8,965 nt of DNA, from assembly GCA_049325315.1 (NCBI GenBank), contig JBMONB010000095.1, positions 1 through 8,965 on the forward strand. The letters run 5' to 3'. Below, piece by piece: positions 1 through 7,500 of the stretch (positions within the stretch are counted from its first letter, which is position 1; every line of letters starts with the position of its first letter). Below the pieces are notes generated by a model that saw nothing but the letters and a program-made list of their open reading frames with translations, did not search any database and was not told the DNA's origin. The stretch comes from JAWLHU01 sp049325315 (GTDB lineage: Bacteria; Bacillota; Sulfobacillia; Symbiobacteriales; Symbiobacteriaceae). Made by a program: the position numbers and the translations under genes.

Positions 1-35
1 TTCCAATCGGGTGGGAAAGGGGACGTGAAGCGTTT

Positions 36-566
36 ATGCGTCGCTCCTTGCGTAAGATCGACACCAGAGAAGTGGGCCAGTATCCTGAACATGACCAACT
101 CTTTACGGTTCAGTCACTAGAAGAGGCTCGGCAGCGGCTGGCCGGTCAGGGCCTCGATCCGGCAAGTTTCTGTTTCTTTACCTGGATGCGGGAAGGTGTA
201 CGCTATTACCGGGTATGGGAAGACAAGAAGCTAAAGGAAGGGATCGTACGGGCTGTCCCATTTGGGCAGGTGGCGGCCACCCTCAAACGCGCTGACGCTG
301 AAAAGCTTTACACCGTTGCCAAGCGGTACTCCGGGAGATCTGTCCAGTTTGAGCAAGTTGACTCTTACCTTCAAATAAAGGATCCAGAGACCGGGGCCGT
401 CAAAATGGCGATCAGTGTACCGCTTGTTGGCGGTGACCTGGTCCTTGAGCAGCGGGAGTGGGACCCCAGGCAGGCCGCTCACTTTGTCAACGTGATTTTG
501 GTCCGCGGGCAGTCGCCGGATGTGGCTTACGAAGAAGCAGAGAACCTTCAGCCCGCTGCCCTCTGA
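36..566 (+). CDS. Hypothetical cytoplasmic protein, 176 aa
   Basis: I do not recognise this family and assign no function. The protein has no signal peptide, no hydrophobic segment long enough to cross a membrane, and no metal-binding or nucleotide-binding motif that I can see. It is a mixed, soluble, strongly charged sequence. Aromatic residues cluster near residues 46-61 (SFCFFTWMREGVRYYRVW), and the C-terminal half looks like alternating beta strands. The ATG at 36 has a purine-rich GGGAAAGGGGA stretch at 13-23, a rather long 12 bases upstream. The reading frame stays open to the left edge of the window, so a start further upstream cannot be excluded. The gene ends at TGA 564-566 and is followed by a clear terminator, so it is probably the last gene of its transcript. 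The coding call rests on its uninterrupted length and plausible composition. Confidence 0.7.
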   Translation: MRRSLRKIDTREVGQYPEHDQLFTVQSLEEARQRLAGQGLDPASFCFFTWMREGVRYYRVWEDKKLKEGIVRAVPFGQVAATLKRADAEKLYTVAKRYSGRSVQFEQVDSYLQIKDPETGAVKMAISVPLVGGDLVLEQREWDPRQAAHFVNVILVRGQSPDVAYEEAENLQPAAL

Positions 567-594
567 TTGGATCTCTCGAGTTGCATGGATCCAC

Positions 595-621
595 GGGGAC
601 AGCAATGTCCCCATTTTCTTT
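595..621 (+). terminator. Intrinsic terminator with GCAA tetraloop before ctpA
   Basis: A perfect 7-bp stem, GGGGACA (595-601) with TGTCCCC (606-612), closes a GCAA loop (602-605, a GNRA tetraloop). It is followed by ATTTTCTTT (613-621). This is the classic layout of a Rho-independent terminator, placed 28 bases after the stop of the 36-566 gene. The ctpA ribosome binding site begins only nine bases beyond the T tract. The ctpA promoter therefore probably lies at or upstream of the hairpin, and the element may act as a leaky terminator or attenuator rather than a simple end point. Confidence 0.8.
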
Positions 622-630
622 CCGTACCTA

Positions 631-636
631 GGAGGT
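631..636 (+). promoter_or_regulatory. Ribosome binding site that fixes the ctpA GTG start
   Basis: GGAGGT lies six bases before a GTG at 643-645 that is in frame with the S41 protease. From this GTG the protein begins with a basic stretch followed by a hydrophobic signal sequence. The upstream in-frame ATG at 520 would add 41 residues with no signal-peptide character, overlap the preceding gene and read through the terminator hairpin. An ATG at 638-640 is out of frame. Confidence 0.9.
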
Positions 637-642
637 AATGGG

Positions 643-2022
643 GTGTCCAAGGTTAAACGACGGATCCTCGGTTTGGTTACAGCCCTTGTCCTGGTTTTTG
701 GGGTTGCTGTTAGTGGGGCTGGAGCCACGTCTAACAGGGACCAGGTCTTCGGTACCATTCGTTCCGTCTTTGAGATTGTTGAGACCTATCACAAGAACGG
801 CGCTGATCTCGACAAGTTTTTCAAGGGTGCCGTCGCTGGCGGTCTTGAGGCGCTGGGCGACCCGTACACGAACTACTTCTCCCCCCCGGACTTCGCCGAC
901 TTCCTCAATAGCCTGAACGGGAATGTCACGGGTATCGGTGTATATTTGGATATCGAGGGTAACTACGTGATCGTCGCCGCTCCGATCAAGGGAACACCGG
1001 CGTTCAAGGCGGGCCTTCAGACCGGTGACCGAATTCTCGAAGCCAACGGCATTCCGCTGGTGGGTGCCACCATTGAAAAGGCCGGAAGCATTATTCGCGG
1101 TGAGCCGGGTACCGAGGTGGTGCTCAAAATCGAGCGCCCGGCAGAGGGCCGTACCTTTGAAGTTACAATCGTGCGGGCGCTCATTCATGTCCCCCAGGTG
1201 GAGTATGAACTCCTCGAAAACGGGGTGGGGCACCTGATTCTGAACAGCTTCGGCGGCTCTGCGTCGCAGGAGTTCTTCAGTGCGGTTAAGGACTTGAAGG
1301 AGCAGGGGGCTACCTCCCTGGTGCTGGACCTTCGGCAGAATCCCGGTGGTTATGTGTCCGATGCGGTGTCAATTGCAAGCGCCTGGGTTCCGAAGGGTGA
1401 ACCCGTAATGTACGAGCTGGGCAAGGACGAAGAGGTTGCGCAGCGCAGCCAGGGCACGCTAATCAACCTGCCCACCGTGGTGCTGGTTGATGGCGGCTCG
1501 GCCTCGGCGGCGGAGATTCTGGCCGGAGCAATTCAGGATTACAAGGCTGGCACGCTCGTTGGAACCAAGACATTCGGCAAGGGAACCGTGCAGCAACTCC
1601 TCTTCATGCAGAATGGCGACGGCATGAAGGTCACCATTGCTGAGTACTTCACTGGCAAGCGCCGCAAAGTAGATGGTGTCGGCCTCACCCCTGACTACGT
1701 GGTGGAGGCGATCCAGCATGATGAGGCTCTGGCGAAGCCGTATACCCTGAATCGAGTCCTCGCCCCCAATCGGGTGGGTATGGACGTGCTGGACCTGCAG
1801 TATCGCCTCCGCTTCCTGGGCTACGAACCGGAGACGGAAGGGACTTATGGTGGCAAGACGCTCCAGGCTGTCTACCAGTTCCGGTCGAAGCACCGGTTGC
1901 CGGCACTGCCCACCGTCGATAGTGGCTTTGTCAAGATGCTGAATCAGGCCGTCGCCGAGAAGTTGCGTCAGAAAGATGATGTCCAACTGAAGAAGGCGAT
2001 TGAGCTCCTTACGCAGAACTAG
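643..2022 (+). CDS. ctpA: S41 C-terminal processing peptidase (CtpA/CtpB type) with PDZ and peptidoglycan-binding domains
   Basis: This is an exported serine protease of family S41, 459 residues from the GTG start. Residues 1-28 form a signal peptide or N-terminal anchor: a basic VSKVKRR start, a hydrophobic run and AGA near the end. The family-typical ALGDPYTNYFSP segment follows. A PDZ domain covers about residues 90-175 (GIGVYL, then the AGLQTGDRILEANG carboxylate-binding region). The protease core contains GGSASAAE, with nucleophile Ser288, and TFGKGTVQ, with Lys313 and Gln317. The 25- and 4-residue spacings equal those of the known Ser/Lys/Gln triad in E. coli Prc and B. subtilis CtpB. 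A PG_binding_1-type domain occupies about residues 373-435 (DLQYRLRFLGYE). The length is normal for the Bacillota CtpA/CtpB group. In B. subtilis, CtpB processes SpoIVFA during sporulation, while other members trim cell-wall enzymes. The sequence alone does not separate these roles. A terminator lies on each side, which suggests a single-gene unit. Confidence 0.95.
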   Translation: MSKVKRRILGLVTALVLVFGVAVSGAGATSNRDQVFGTIRSVFEIVETYHKNGADLDKFFKGAVAGGLEALGDPYTNYFSPPDFADFLNSLNGNVTGIGVYLDIEGNYVIVAAPIKGTPAFKAGLQTGDRILEANGIPLVGATIEKAGSIIRGEPGTEVVLKIERPAEGRTFEVTIVRALIHVPQVEYELLENGVGHLILNSFGGSASQEFFSAVKDLKEQGATSLVLDLRQNPGGYVSDAVSIASAWVPKGEPVMYELGKDEEVAQRSQGTLINLPTVVLVDGGSASAAEILAGAIQDYKAGTLVGTKTFGKGTVQQLLFMQNGDGMKVTIAEYFTGKRRKVDGVGLTPDYVVEAIQHDEALAKPYTLNRVLAPNRVGMDVLDLQYRLRFLGYEPETEGTYGGKTLQAVYQFRSKHRLPALPTVDSGFVKMLNQAVAEKLRQKDDVQLKKAIELLTQN

Positions 2023-2033
2023 TAGTGTAGACG

Positions 2034-2064
2034 AAAAGACCGTGCCAAACTGGCGCGGTCTTTT
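2034..2064. terminator. Bidirectional terminator between convergent genes
   Basis: AAAAGACCGTGCCA (2034-2047) pairs with TGGCGCGGTCTTTT (2051-2064) around a three-base AAC loop. The 14-bp stem has one G-U wobble in the + strand RNA. The arms begin with four A and end with four T, so a GC-rich core is followed by a U tract when read from either strand. It lies 12 bases past the ctpA stop and 13 bases past the stop of the opposing gene at 2078. It can end both transcripts. Confidence 0.9.
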
Positions 2065-2077
2065 CCCTACGCTTGGG

Positions 2078-2998
2078 CTAGTTGGTCGGCGTCAGCGGAT
2101 AGGTGACGAGGGCCTCCTGCACGCTGCCGCTGATCAGGTAGAGCGTGATCGAACGAGCATCCGGATGGGGAGTCGGATAGACCAGAACCCCGGTGGGCTT
2201 TGCATGGGGCCCCACGGTGCCGAAGAGGTCACCCTGCTGCTGGAGCGACTGGCTCGAGACGGGGTACTCGCGGCCTAGATCATCTACCAGGTAATAACTG
2301 CTGGAAGGGAAGGAAATAGAGCGGTTAGCCTGGTTGAAAAGTGACACGTGAAGCAGGAGGAGATCGCTCTCGAGGAGTTCCTTGGCCCGCCCGCGGAGGA
2401 AGGGGTCTGCCGTCCAAGAAGGTGCCAGAACGGTATCCCTTGTGAGGCGGGTGACCTGCACTCGCACCGAGTGGTCACGGGTGGGGTACACGCTGCGCTC
2501 GGTCATCGCCGCTCCACGCAGCGAACGGAACTCCTCGTCGGACATGTGACTGCTTCGGGCGGAAGGCCAGGAGTTCACCAACAGCAGGTTGGACTCCTGG
2601 GTCAGCCGGATGCCCAAGGGTGCAAGCGCTCCCGCCGGCACGTATGCCAGACCCGAAAGCCGAATCGGTGCAGAGGAGAGCATAATACTCCTCTCTCCCT
2701 CAAGGGCGGAGGTGCTCCCATATCTAAGAGTGACGGTAACCGTTTCACGGGAAAGGACAATGGTGCTATTATCCTTCTCCACAAGCCGAATCCCCACATG
2801 ATCAAGCATGGCTTCGGGGATCAGAAGCCCTGACTTCAGTGCCAGCGGGTCAATTCCGACCGCGACTTCCTTCCCGTTAATTACATAGGCGTAGTTGGAA
2901 GTCGGCGCTGCCGTCCCGGTCCGGGGCACAACAAGCACACTGATTACCAGGAACGCCACCAGACTAGCCGCTACCAGAGCCCACAATCGCTTCTTCAT
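2078..2998 (-). CDS. Exported stalk-domain (copper amine oxidase N-terminal-like) protein with DUF4352-like C-terminus
   Basis: This 306-residue protein is exported or membrane-anchored. Residues 1-31 are a basic start (MKKR) plus a long hydrophobic run, ending near GTAAP. Residues 35-143 resemble the stalk domain named after the copper amine oxidase N-terminus (PF07833): YVINGKEV, a central strand pattern, then LSGLAYVPAGALAPLGI, close to the usual 'G..YVPLR..AE.LG' signature. Residues 205-300 look like a DUF4352-type immunoglobulin-like domain (LLLLHVSLFNQANRSISF, then YYLVDDLGREYPV). No enzymatic residues are visible, so the role is probably structural or ligand-binding at the cell surface. 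The ATG at 2998 is chosen because AGGAGG lies ten bases upstream (complement of 3009-3014) and the signal peptide starts there. A 14-residue upstream extension to 3040 is in frame but would read through that ribosome binding site. The gene is convergent with ctpA and divergent from the SLH gene. The domain calls are from pattern memory, so the exact families are moderately certain. Confidence 0.85.
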   Translation of the reverse strand: MKKRLWALVAASLVAFLVISVLVVPRTGTAAPTSNYAYVINGKEVAVGIDPLALKSGLLIPEAMLDHVGIRLVEKDNSTIVLSRETVTVTLRYGSTSALEGERSIMLSSAPIRLSGLAYVPAGALAPLGIRLTQESNLLLVNSWPSARSSHMSDEEFRSLRGAAMTERSVYPTRDHSVRVQVTRLTRDTVLAPSWTADPFLRGRAKELLESDLLLLHVSLFNQANRSISFPSSSYYLVDDLGREYPVSSQSLQQQGDLFGTVGPHAKPTGVLVYPTPHPDARSITLYLISGSVQEALVTYPLTPTN

Positions 2999-3244
2999 GG
3001 AAAGTAAACCTCCTCTAGGCTCAATGGCCCACGGGCCCATTGGCCACTACGGCACCATTATGATTGACAAAACTCAACCAGGTCTCAACTTCCATGAAAC
3101 CGAGGTCCTTCTAGGAGAGTCAAACGTTTTGCAGCAACTCCTCCCATCGCTTCCTGGACTTACGCCACACGCGATACAGGAAAGTTGCTTCGCAAAAGCG
3201 AAGATGCTCCTATCCCACAAACAGTCCCCTGTCGGAGAGAATGT
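2999..3244. other. Divergent intergenic region with inverted repeats
   Basis: These 246 bases separate the divergent stalk-protein and SLH genes and must hold the promoters of both. I see no convincing gene. Structure present: an imperfect inverted repeat CAATGGCCC / GGGCCCATTG at 3022-3042, in the leader of the minus-strand gene, and a perfect 6-bp hairpin CTTCGC-AAAA-GCGAAG at 3188-3203, in the leader of the SLH gene. An isolated consensus -35 hexamer TTGACA lies at 3064-3069 on the + strand, and a CATAAT on the - strand at 3057-3062. Neither has a good partner at 16-18 bp, so no promoter is assigned. Confidence 0.55.
3022..3042. repeat. Imperfect inverted repeat upstream of the stalk-protein gene
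   Basis: CAATGGCCC (3022-3030) faces GGGCCCATTG (3033-3042). The arms are complementary over nine base pairs, with one bulged C at 3036 and only two bases between them. It sits eight bases upstream (minus strand) of the AGGAGG of the stalk-protein gene. It could be an operator or an RNA hairpin limiting access to that ribosome binding site. No U tract follows, so it is not a terminator. Confidence 0.45.
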
Positions 3245-4528
3245 ATGAAGAAACGGTTCACGTATGTATTAATTTGGGGGCTTCTTGCCGCAACCGTTTT
3301 GACGCCGCGTGTTGCCCAGGGGTACCTTTCTGACCTGGCCGGTCACTGGGCAGCTGCTCTGGTTTCCGCTCTGGAGGCCAGGGGTGTGGTTGGTGGTGAC
3401 CCTCAGGGCCGGTTTGACCCGGAGGGGGCGTTAACGCGCGCACAAATGGCGAAGCTCTTTGCGGTTGGCCTCGGATACGAAGCGGAGGCAAAGGAACTGC
3501 AACCGCTCGCGTCACGCTATAAGGATCTTTCCATCTGGCACTGGGGAAGGGGCTACGTGGAAGTCGTTTCGGAACTGGGTCTGGCCGATGGTTTCCCAGG
3601 GGGGGAGTTCCGGCCAGATGAGCCCGTCACCCGAGCCCAACTCGCGATGTTCGCCATACGCTCCGCCGGGCTTACAGAACGGGCTCGCCTTGCGAGGCTG
3701 GAGCCAACCCCCTACAAGGATGATAGCGAGATTCCTGAATGGGCTCGGGGCGCTGTCTTTGTCACGCGGGCAGAGGGGTTGATGACCGGGAGTCCGGATG
3801 GGTATTTCCGGCCTAACCAGCCCATCACTCGGGCAGAGGGCGCCGCTACAATCTTCCGCCTTCTGGCGCGCAATGGCGCCCTGTTCCATCTGGCTGGCAC
3901 GCTGGTCCAGTATGACCCCGACACGGGCGAGGGTACCGTACGCGATTCGATGGGTCAGGAACGCTCATTCAAGATAGAGGCGACTGCGAGTGTCCTGAGG
4001 CAGGGCTTGCCTGTTTCGGTGGATCAAGTAAGAGTGCTCGACCAGGTTTTCGTTGTCCTTGGCGCCAATGGCCTGGGGCGCTTTCTCGAAGCAAGGTACC
4101 AGGATCTTCTAGTCGAACGCTTAACCCTCCAGGACGGAGCCATTGTGTTCACTCATCCCTCTGGAAACCCGGAGACTCTCCTGGTTCAACCGGGAGCGCT
4201 GATGTTCCTGAACGGGCGGCCTGCTGAATGGGAGGAGTTTTCCGGTGCCGGTCCAGCCTACCTGGCGTTTGACCAGGTGACCGGCGAGGTGCGCCTGATC
4301 GATGCGGTAAAGGCCCCGATTCAGGGTATCTATGCAGGTTTCCAGCCCCAGATTAGCCAGGTCGATGTGATTGTAGAGGGAGAGCAGCGCTCTTACCCGC
4401 TTGGTAGCGACCCCATTGTGATCAGGCACGAGCGCCGTGCCGCAGTAGCCGACCTGGTGGGTGGGGAGCAGGTGCGGCTCGCTCTGGATGAGTTAGGTCG
4501 TGTGACTTACATTGAAACGTTGAGGTGA
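3245..4528 (+). CDS. S-layer homology (SLH) domain surface protein
   Basis: This 427-residue secreted protein is anchored to the cell wall. Residues 1-26 are a signal peptide (MKKRF, hydrophobic core, probable cleavage after AQG). Three SLH domains follow. SLH1 is about 27-88 (SDLAGHW, GRFDPEGALTRAQMAKL), SLH2 about 92-145 (YKDLSIWHW, GEFRPDEPVTRAQLAMF) and SLH3 about 157-212 (YKDDSEIPEWARGAV, GYFRPNQPITRAEGAATIF). Each carries the TRAQ/TRAE signature, which in known SLH trimers contributes to binding pyruvylated secondary cell-wall polymer. Residues 215-427 have no domain I recognise. They look all-beta, with repeated short strands such as GTLVQYDPDTGEGTVRD and GEVRLIDAVKAPIQGIY. The ATG at 3245 has GGAGAG at 3234-3239, five bases away. 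An out-of-frame ATG lies at 3241, and an upstream in-frame ATG at 3185 would mask the signal peptide. The stop lies four bases before the S8 protease start, so the two are probably co-expressed and translationally coupled. Confidence 0.92.
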   Translation: MKKRFTYVLIWGLLAATVLTPRVAQGYLSDLAGHWAAALVSALEARGVVGGDPQGRFDPEGALTRAQMAKLFAVGLGYEAEAKELQPLASRYKDLSIWHWGRGYVEVVSELGLADGFPGGEFRPDEPVTRAQLAMFAIRSAGLTERARLARLEPTPYKDDSEIPEWARGAVFVTRAEGLMTGSPDGYFRPNQPITRAEGAATIFRLLARNGALFHLAGTLVQYDPDTGEGTVRDSMGQERSFKIEATASVLRQGLPVSVDQVRVLDQVFVVLGANGLGRFLEARYQDLLVERLTLQDGAIVFTHPSGNPETLLVQPGALMFLNGRPAEWEEFSGAGPAYLAFDQVTGEVRLIDAVKAPIQGIYAGFQPQISQVDVIVEGEQRSYPLGSDPIVIRHERRAAVADLVGGEQVRLALDELGRVTYIETLR

Positions 4529-4532
4529 TGCC

Positions 4533-7500
4533 ATGCGCAGACCTCTGAAATGGGCTGCTGTGACTGCCTTGATCTGCTTACTAGGGGGCTATGCGGGGGA
4601 GACGAGACCTCTCGAGCAGCCTTTGATGCGATTTACCCTAGAAGAGCTCCCAATCGTTCGTTCTGCCCTCGAGGAGGCCCTGAAGGCGAAGGCCGGGCAC
4701 CTGGAGATGGAGGTTATGGTCGGTGACCGGCGTTCTCTCCAGGTCACAAAGGAGATCGTTGAGAAGACGGGTGGCGAACTCTTGTTGGAAGAGAAGACCT
4801 ACGCCCAGGTGAAGGTTCCTCTGGCGCAGGTCTCCCACGTAGTCCAGTCGGTCCCGGCCCTGGCCTTTGGGGCGAACCCGTCGGTCCGTACCTCACTGAC
4901 AGAGTTGACAACTCCCGCCCAGGCCCTCTCAGCCGGAGATGTCAACCAGCGGTCCCGGGTGAGTTTGGGGCCCAGTGGGATCCTTCAGTTCCGCGACGAG
5001 ATGGGCGTCATGGGGTCAGGGGTGAAGATCGCCATAATCGACTCGGGCATTGACCCGGGACACCCCGACCTGAAGGCAACGCCTGACGGGCGTCCCAAGG
5101 TCATTGACTGGAAGGACTTTACCCATGAGGGCCTTGTCAAACTTACGGTAACGGTACCGTGGGGTGTATCTTTCATGGCGCCTGGTGGCCGTAGCTACCG
5201 CTTGCCGCAGGCGCCCGAGGGCAGCCTGGGCGGCCGATTCGGCTACTGGGATGAAAGCAACGTGCCAGGTCGGATCAACCGTGACCTCGACCGCAACAAC
5301 TCCCCCGTTGACCGGTTCGGCGTGTTGGCTGTCGACTCACAGAGACCCGGTGTCTATGACCTGGTTTATGTGGACGCCAACAACAACCTGGACTTCACCG
5401 ACGAAGTGCCGCTGCGGGTGTTCCGGGAGAGTCAGTCGGTTACGCAGATGGGGCGTCTGCGCGGGAGCGCTCTGGCGCAGCGGCAGTTGTCCATCGTGTT
5501 GGCCGATATTGACCCCAGGGGGACCGAGGTGGTATTTGGCTTTGACAGCCTTGGACACGGTACCCAGGTAGCGGGGGTTGCCGCAGCGAGCGGCCCCGGG
5601 CTGACCGGGGTAGCTCCTGGCGCCCAACTGTTGGCCCTGAAGGTAATCACGTCCCGCGACGAGGGCCGCTGGTTTGCAGTTCGGGAAGCCGTTCAGTATG
5701 CCGTTGACCAGGGCGCGACCATTATCAACATCAGCCTCGGGGGACTGACGATCGCTTCGGCGCACGATTCAGCGGCCTCTGCCTTCCTGAACCAGATTGC
5801 GACCGAGCATGATGTATTGATCATTTTGGCTGCAGGTAACACCGGGCCGGGGCTCTCCAGTGGGGCGACCCTGGGAAACCCGTCTGACGTGCTGTCGGTG
5901 GGAGCGTACTACTCGCCGGACATGTGGAAGCGAGATTACGGGCTGGTTGTGCCGAGCGAGGGTGTCTGGTGGCGCTCCGGTATGGGGCCACGTCGAGACG
6001 GAGCCCATCTCCCCAACCTGGTGGCCCCGGGAGGCGGCCCCAGCACATCTCCTCACTGGTTAGATTCCACCGGCTATGCCACCGTGGCCGGGACGTCCAT
6101 TGCCGTTCCCCATGTAGCGGGGGCTGCCGCCCTGTTGCTGGAAGCGGCGGAGCGCAACGGGCTGGCCAAGGACCACCGGAGTATTCGCCGGTCCCTCGAG
6201 CAGGGGGCCAGGCGCCTGCTCGGCATTCCCTCATTTGAGCAGGGCCACGGTCTGCTGACCTTGCCGCGAGCCTATAGGGAGCTTCTGGCCATTCGCCTTG
6301 TTCCTGCTCTGGTGGGGAAGGGAGGAGCGGGTGGCGAAGGGTTGTTCCTCCGGGCTTATCGTCCCGGCAACGACACGGTTACGCTCACCAACCTGACGCG
6401 TTCATTGACCCGGGTGAATGTCTACAGTTCGGATCGCTGGGTTCAGCCCGCATTCCGTTCGCTCTCGGTGCCCCCGGGCCAGGAACGGCGTCTCCCCCTT
6501 ACATTCGATCCACCAACGATGCCGGGTGTACACTCCGCATTTCTTCTGCTGGTACACCCCGATCAGGTGGTGCCCAGTGTCACGCTGCCCGTTACCTACG
6601 TTCAGCCCGTTTCCCTTGACGAACGGCGACGCTTCTCTGCTCACGGTGAACTGGAGGTAACCAGATCCCAGCGGTACTTTGTAGACGTAAAGCCCGGCGC
6701 CACCCGGATTCTGGTCTCTGCTCTTGTGGCGGCGGGGGAGAAGGGGCCTCGCGGCAGTGTGCAGCTGCAGGTTTTCCGACCAGACGGTCAGATGGTCTAC
6801 CGATCTGGTGCGATTGGGGCCGGGGGCCTGGGTCTGTCTGCCTCCTTTAGCTCCCAGCAGCCGATACCGGGAGTCTGGGAAGTGGTCGTTACCGCCCTTC
6901 CCGACTCGGACGGCGCTAACCTGACCGCCCAATACAACGTCGAAGTTCAGGTGCCGGACGCTGGCCTCTCTCTTCCCCTGCATTTCACGGTTACCCCTGG
7001 AGCCCGACTCGACATAACGGTACCCTTGGTGAATACCGCCGGCGTGCCGATTATGGCGAAGGCCGAGGCCTTTGGCCTCACCCGCCGGGGCGCTTCCGAG
7101 GGCTGGCGTGTTGTGAAGCAGTTGTACCAGATCGATGACTTCACCCTTACAACCACAGCCGGAGCCCTCGTGCTGGAGGTCCAGAATGTGATCCCCAGCA
7201 GCGGTGATCTCGACCTGTGGCTTTATCGGTACGACCTCTCTCGTGGCTGGGAACCGTACTGGTCCTCCACCACCCGGGAGCCCGGCCAGGAGCGTCTTCA
7301 GCTGCGCAGCGTGCCGCCGGGGCGGTATCAGGTGTTCACGGTCTACAACGGCGCGACGCCGTCTGATCTTCAGTACCAGTACCGGCGCAGTGTCCTGGTC
7401 CAGAACTACCAGCTGGACGTTAAGGAGCAGCCCCGCCGGCGGGAGTTTGGTCAGTCCTGGAGCGTTCCGCTAACGATTTACGCTCCGCCTTCGGCTGGGC

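Noticed and set aside
520..642. Longer S41 protease reading frame starting at ATG 520
   Set aside because: It would overlap the preceding gene, cross the terminator hairpin and bury the signal peptide, and it has no good ribosome binding site. The GTG at 643 with GGAGGT is far better.
628..1233. Long minus-strand open frame opposite ctpA
   Set aside because: It is antisense to a gene with clear family motifs, has no recognisable protein features, and is a shadow frame of GC-biased codons. The same applies to minus-strand frames at 231-758, 1459-1986, 5337-5765, 6402-6983 and 7735-8289.
2999..3040. 14-residue N-terminal extension of the minus-strand stalk protein
   Set aside because: It would place the strong AGGAGG inside the gene and put non-signal residues before a typical signal peptide.
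3064..3069. TTGACA as a -35 element for the SLH gene
   Set aside because: No -10-like hexamer occurs at 15-19 bp (the sequence there is CAACTTCC), so the match may be chance.
3185..3244. Upstream ATG start for the SLH protein
   Set aside because: It adds 20 polar residues ahead of a classic MKKR signal peptide, whereas the ATG at 3245 has a well-spaced GGAGAG.
4581..4583. Cys17 of the S8 protease as a lipoprotein anchor
   Set aside because: The preceding residues (ALI) lack the small residue expected at -1 of a lipobox, and the hydrophobic run continues past the Cys, so an ordinary signal peptide fits better.
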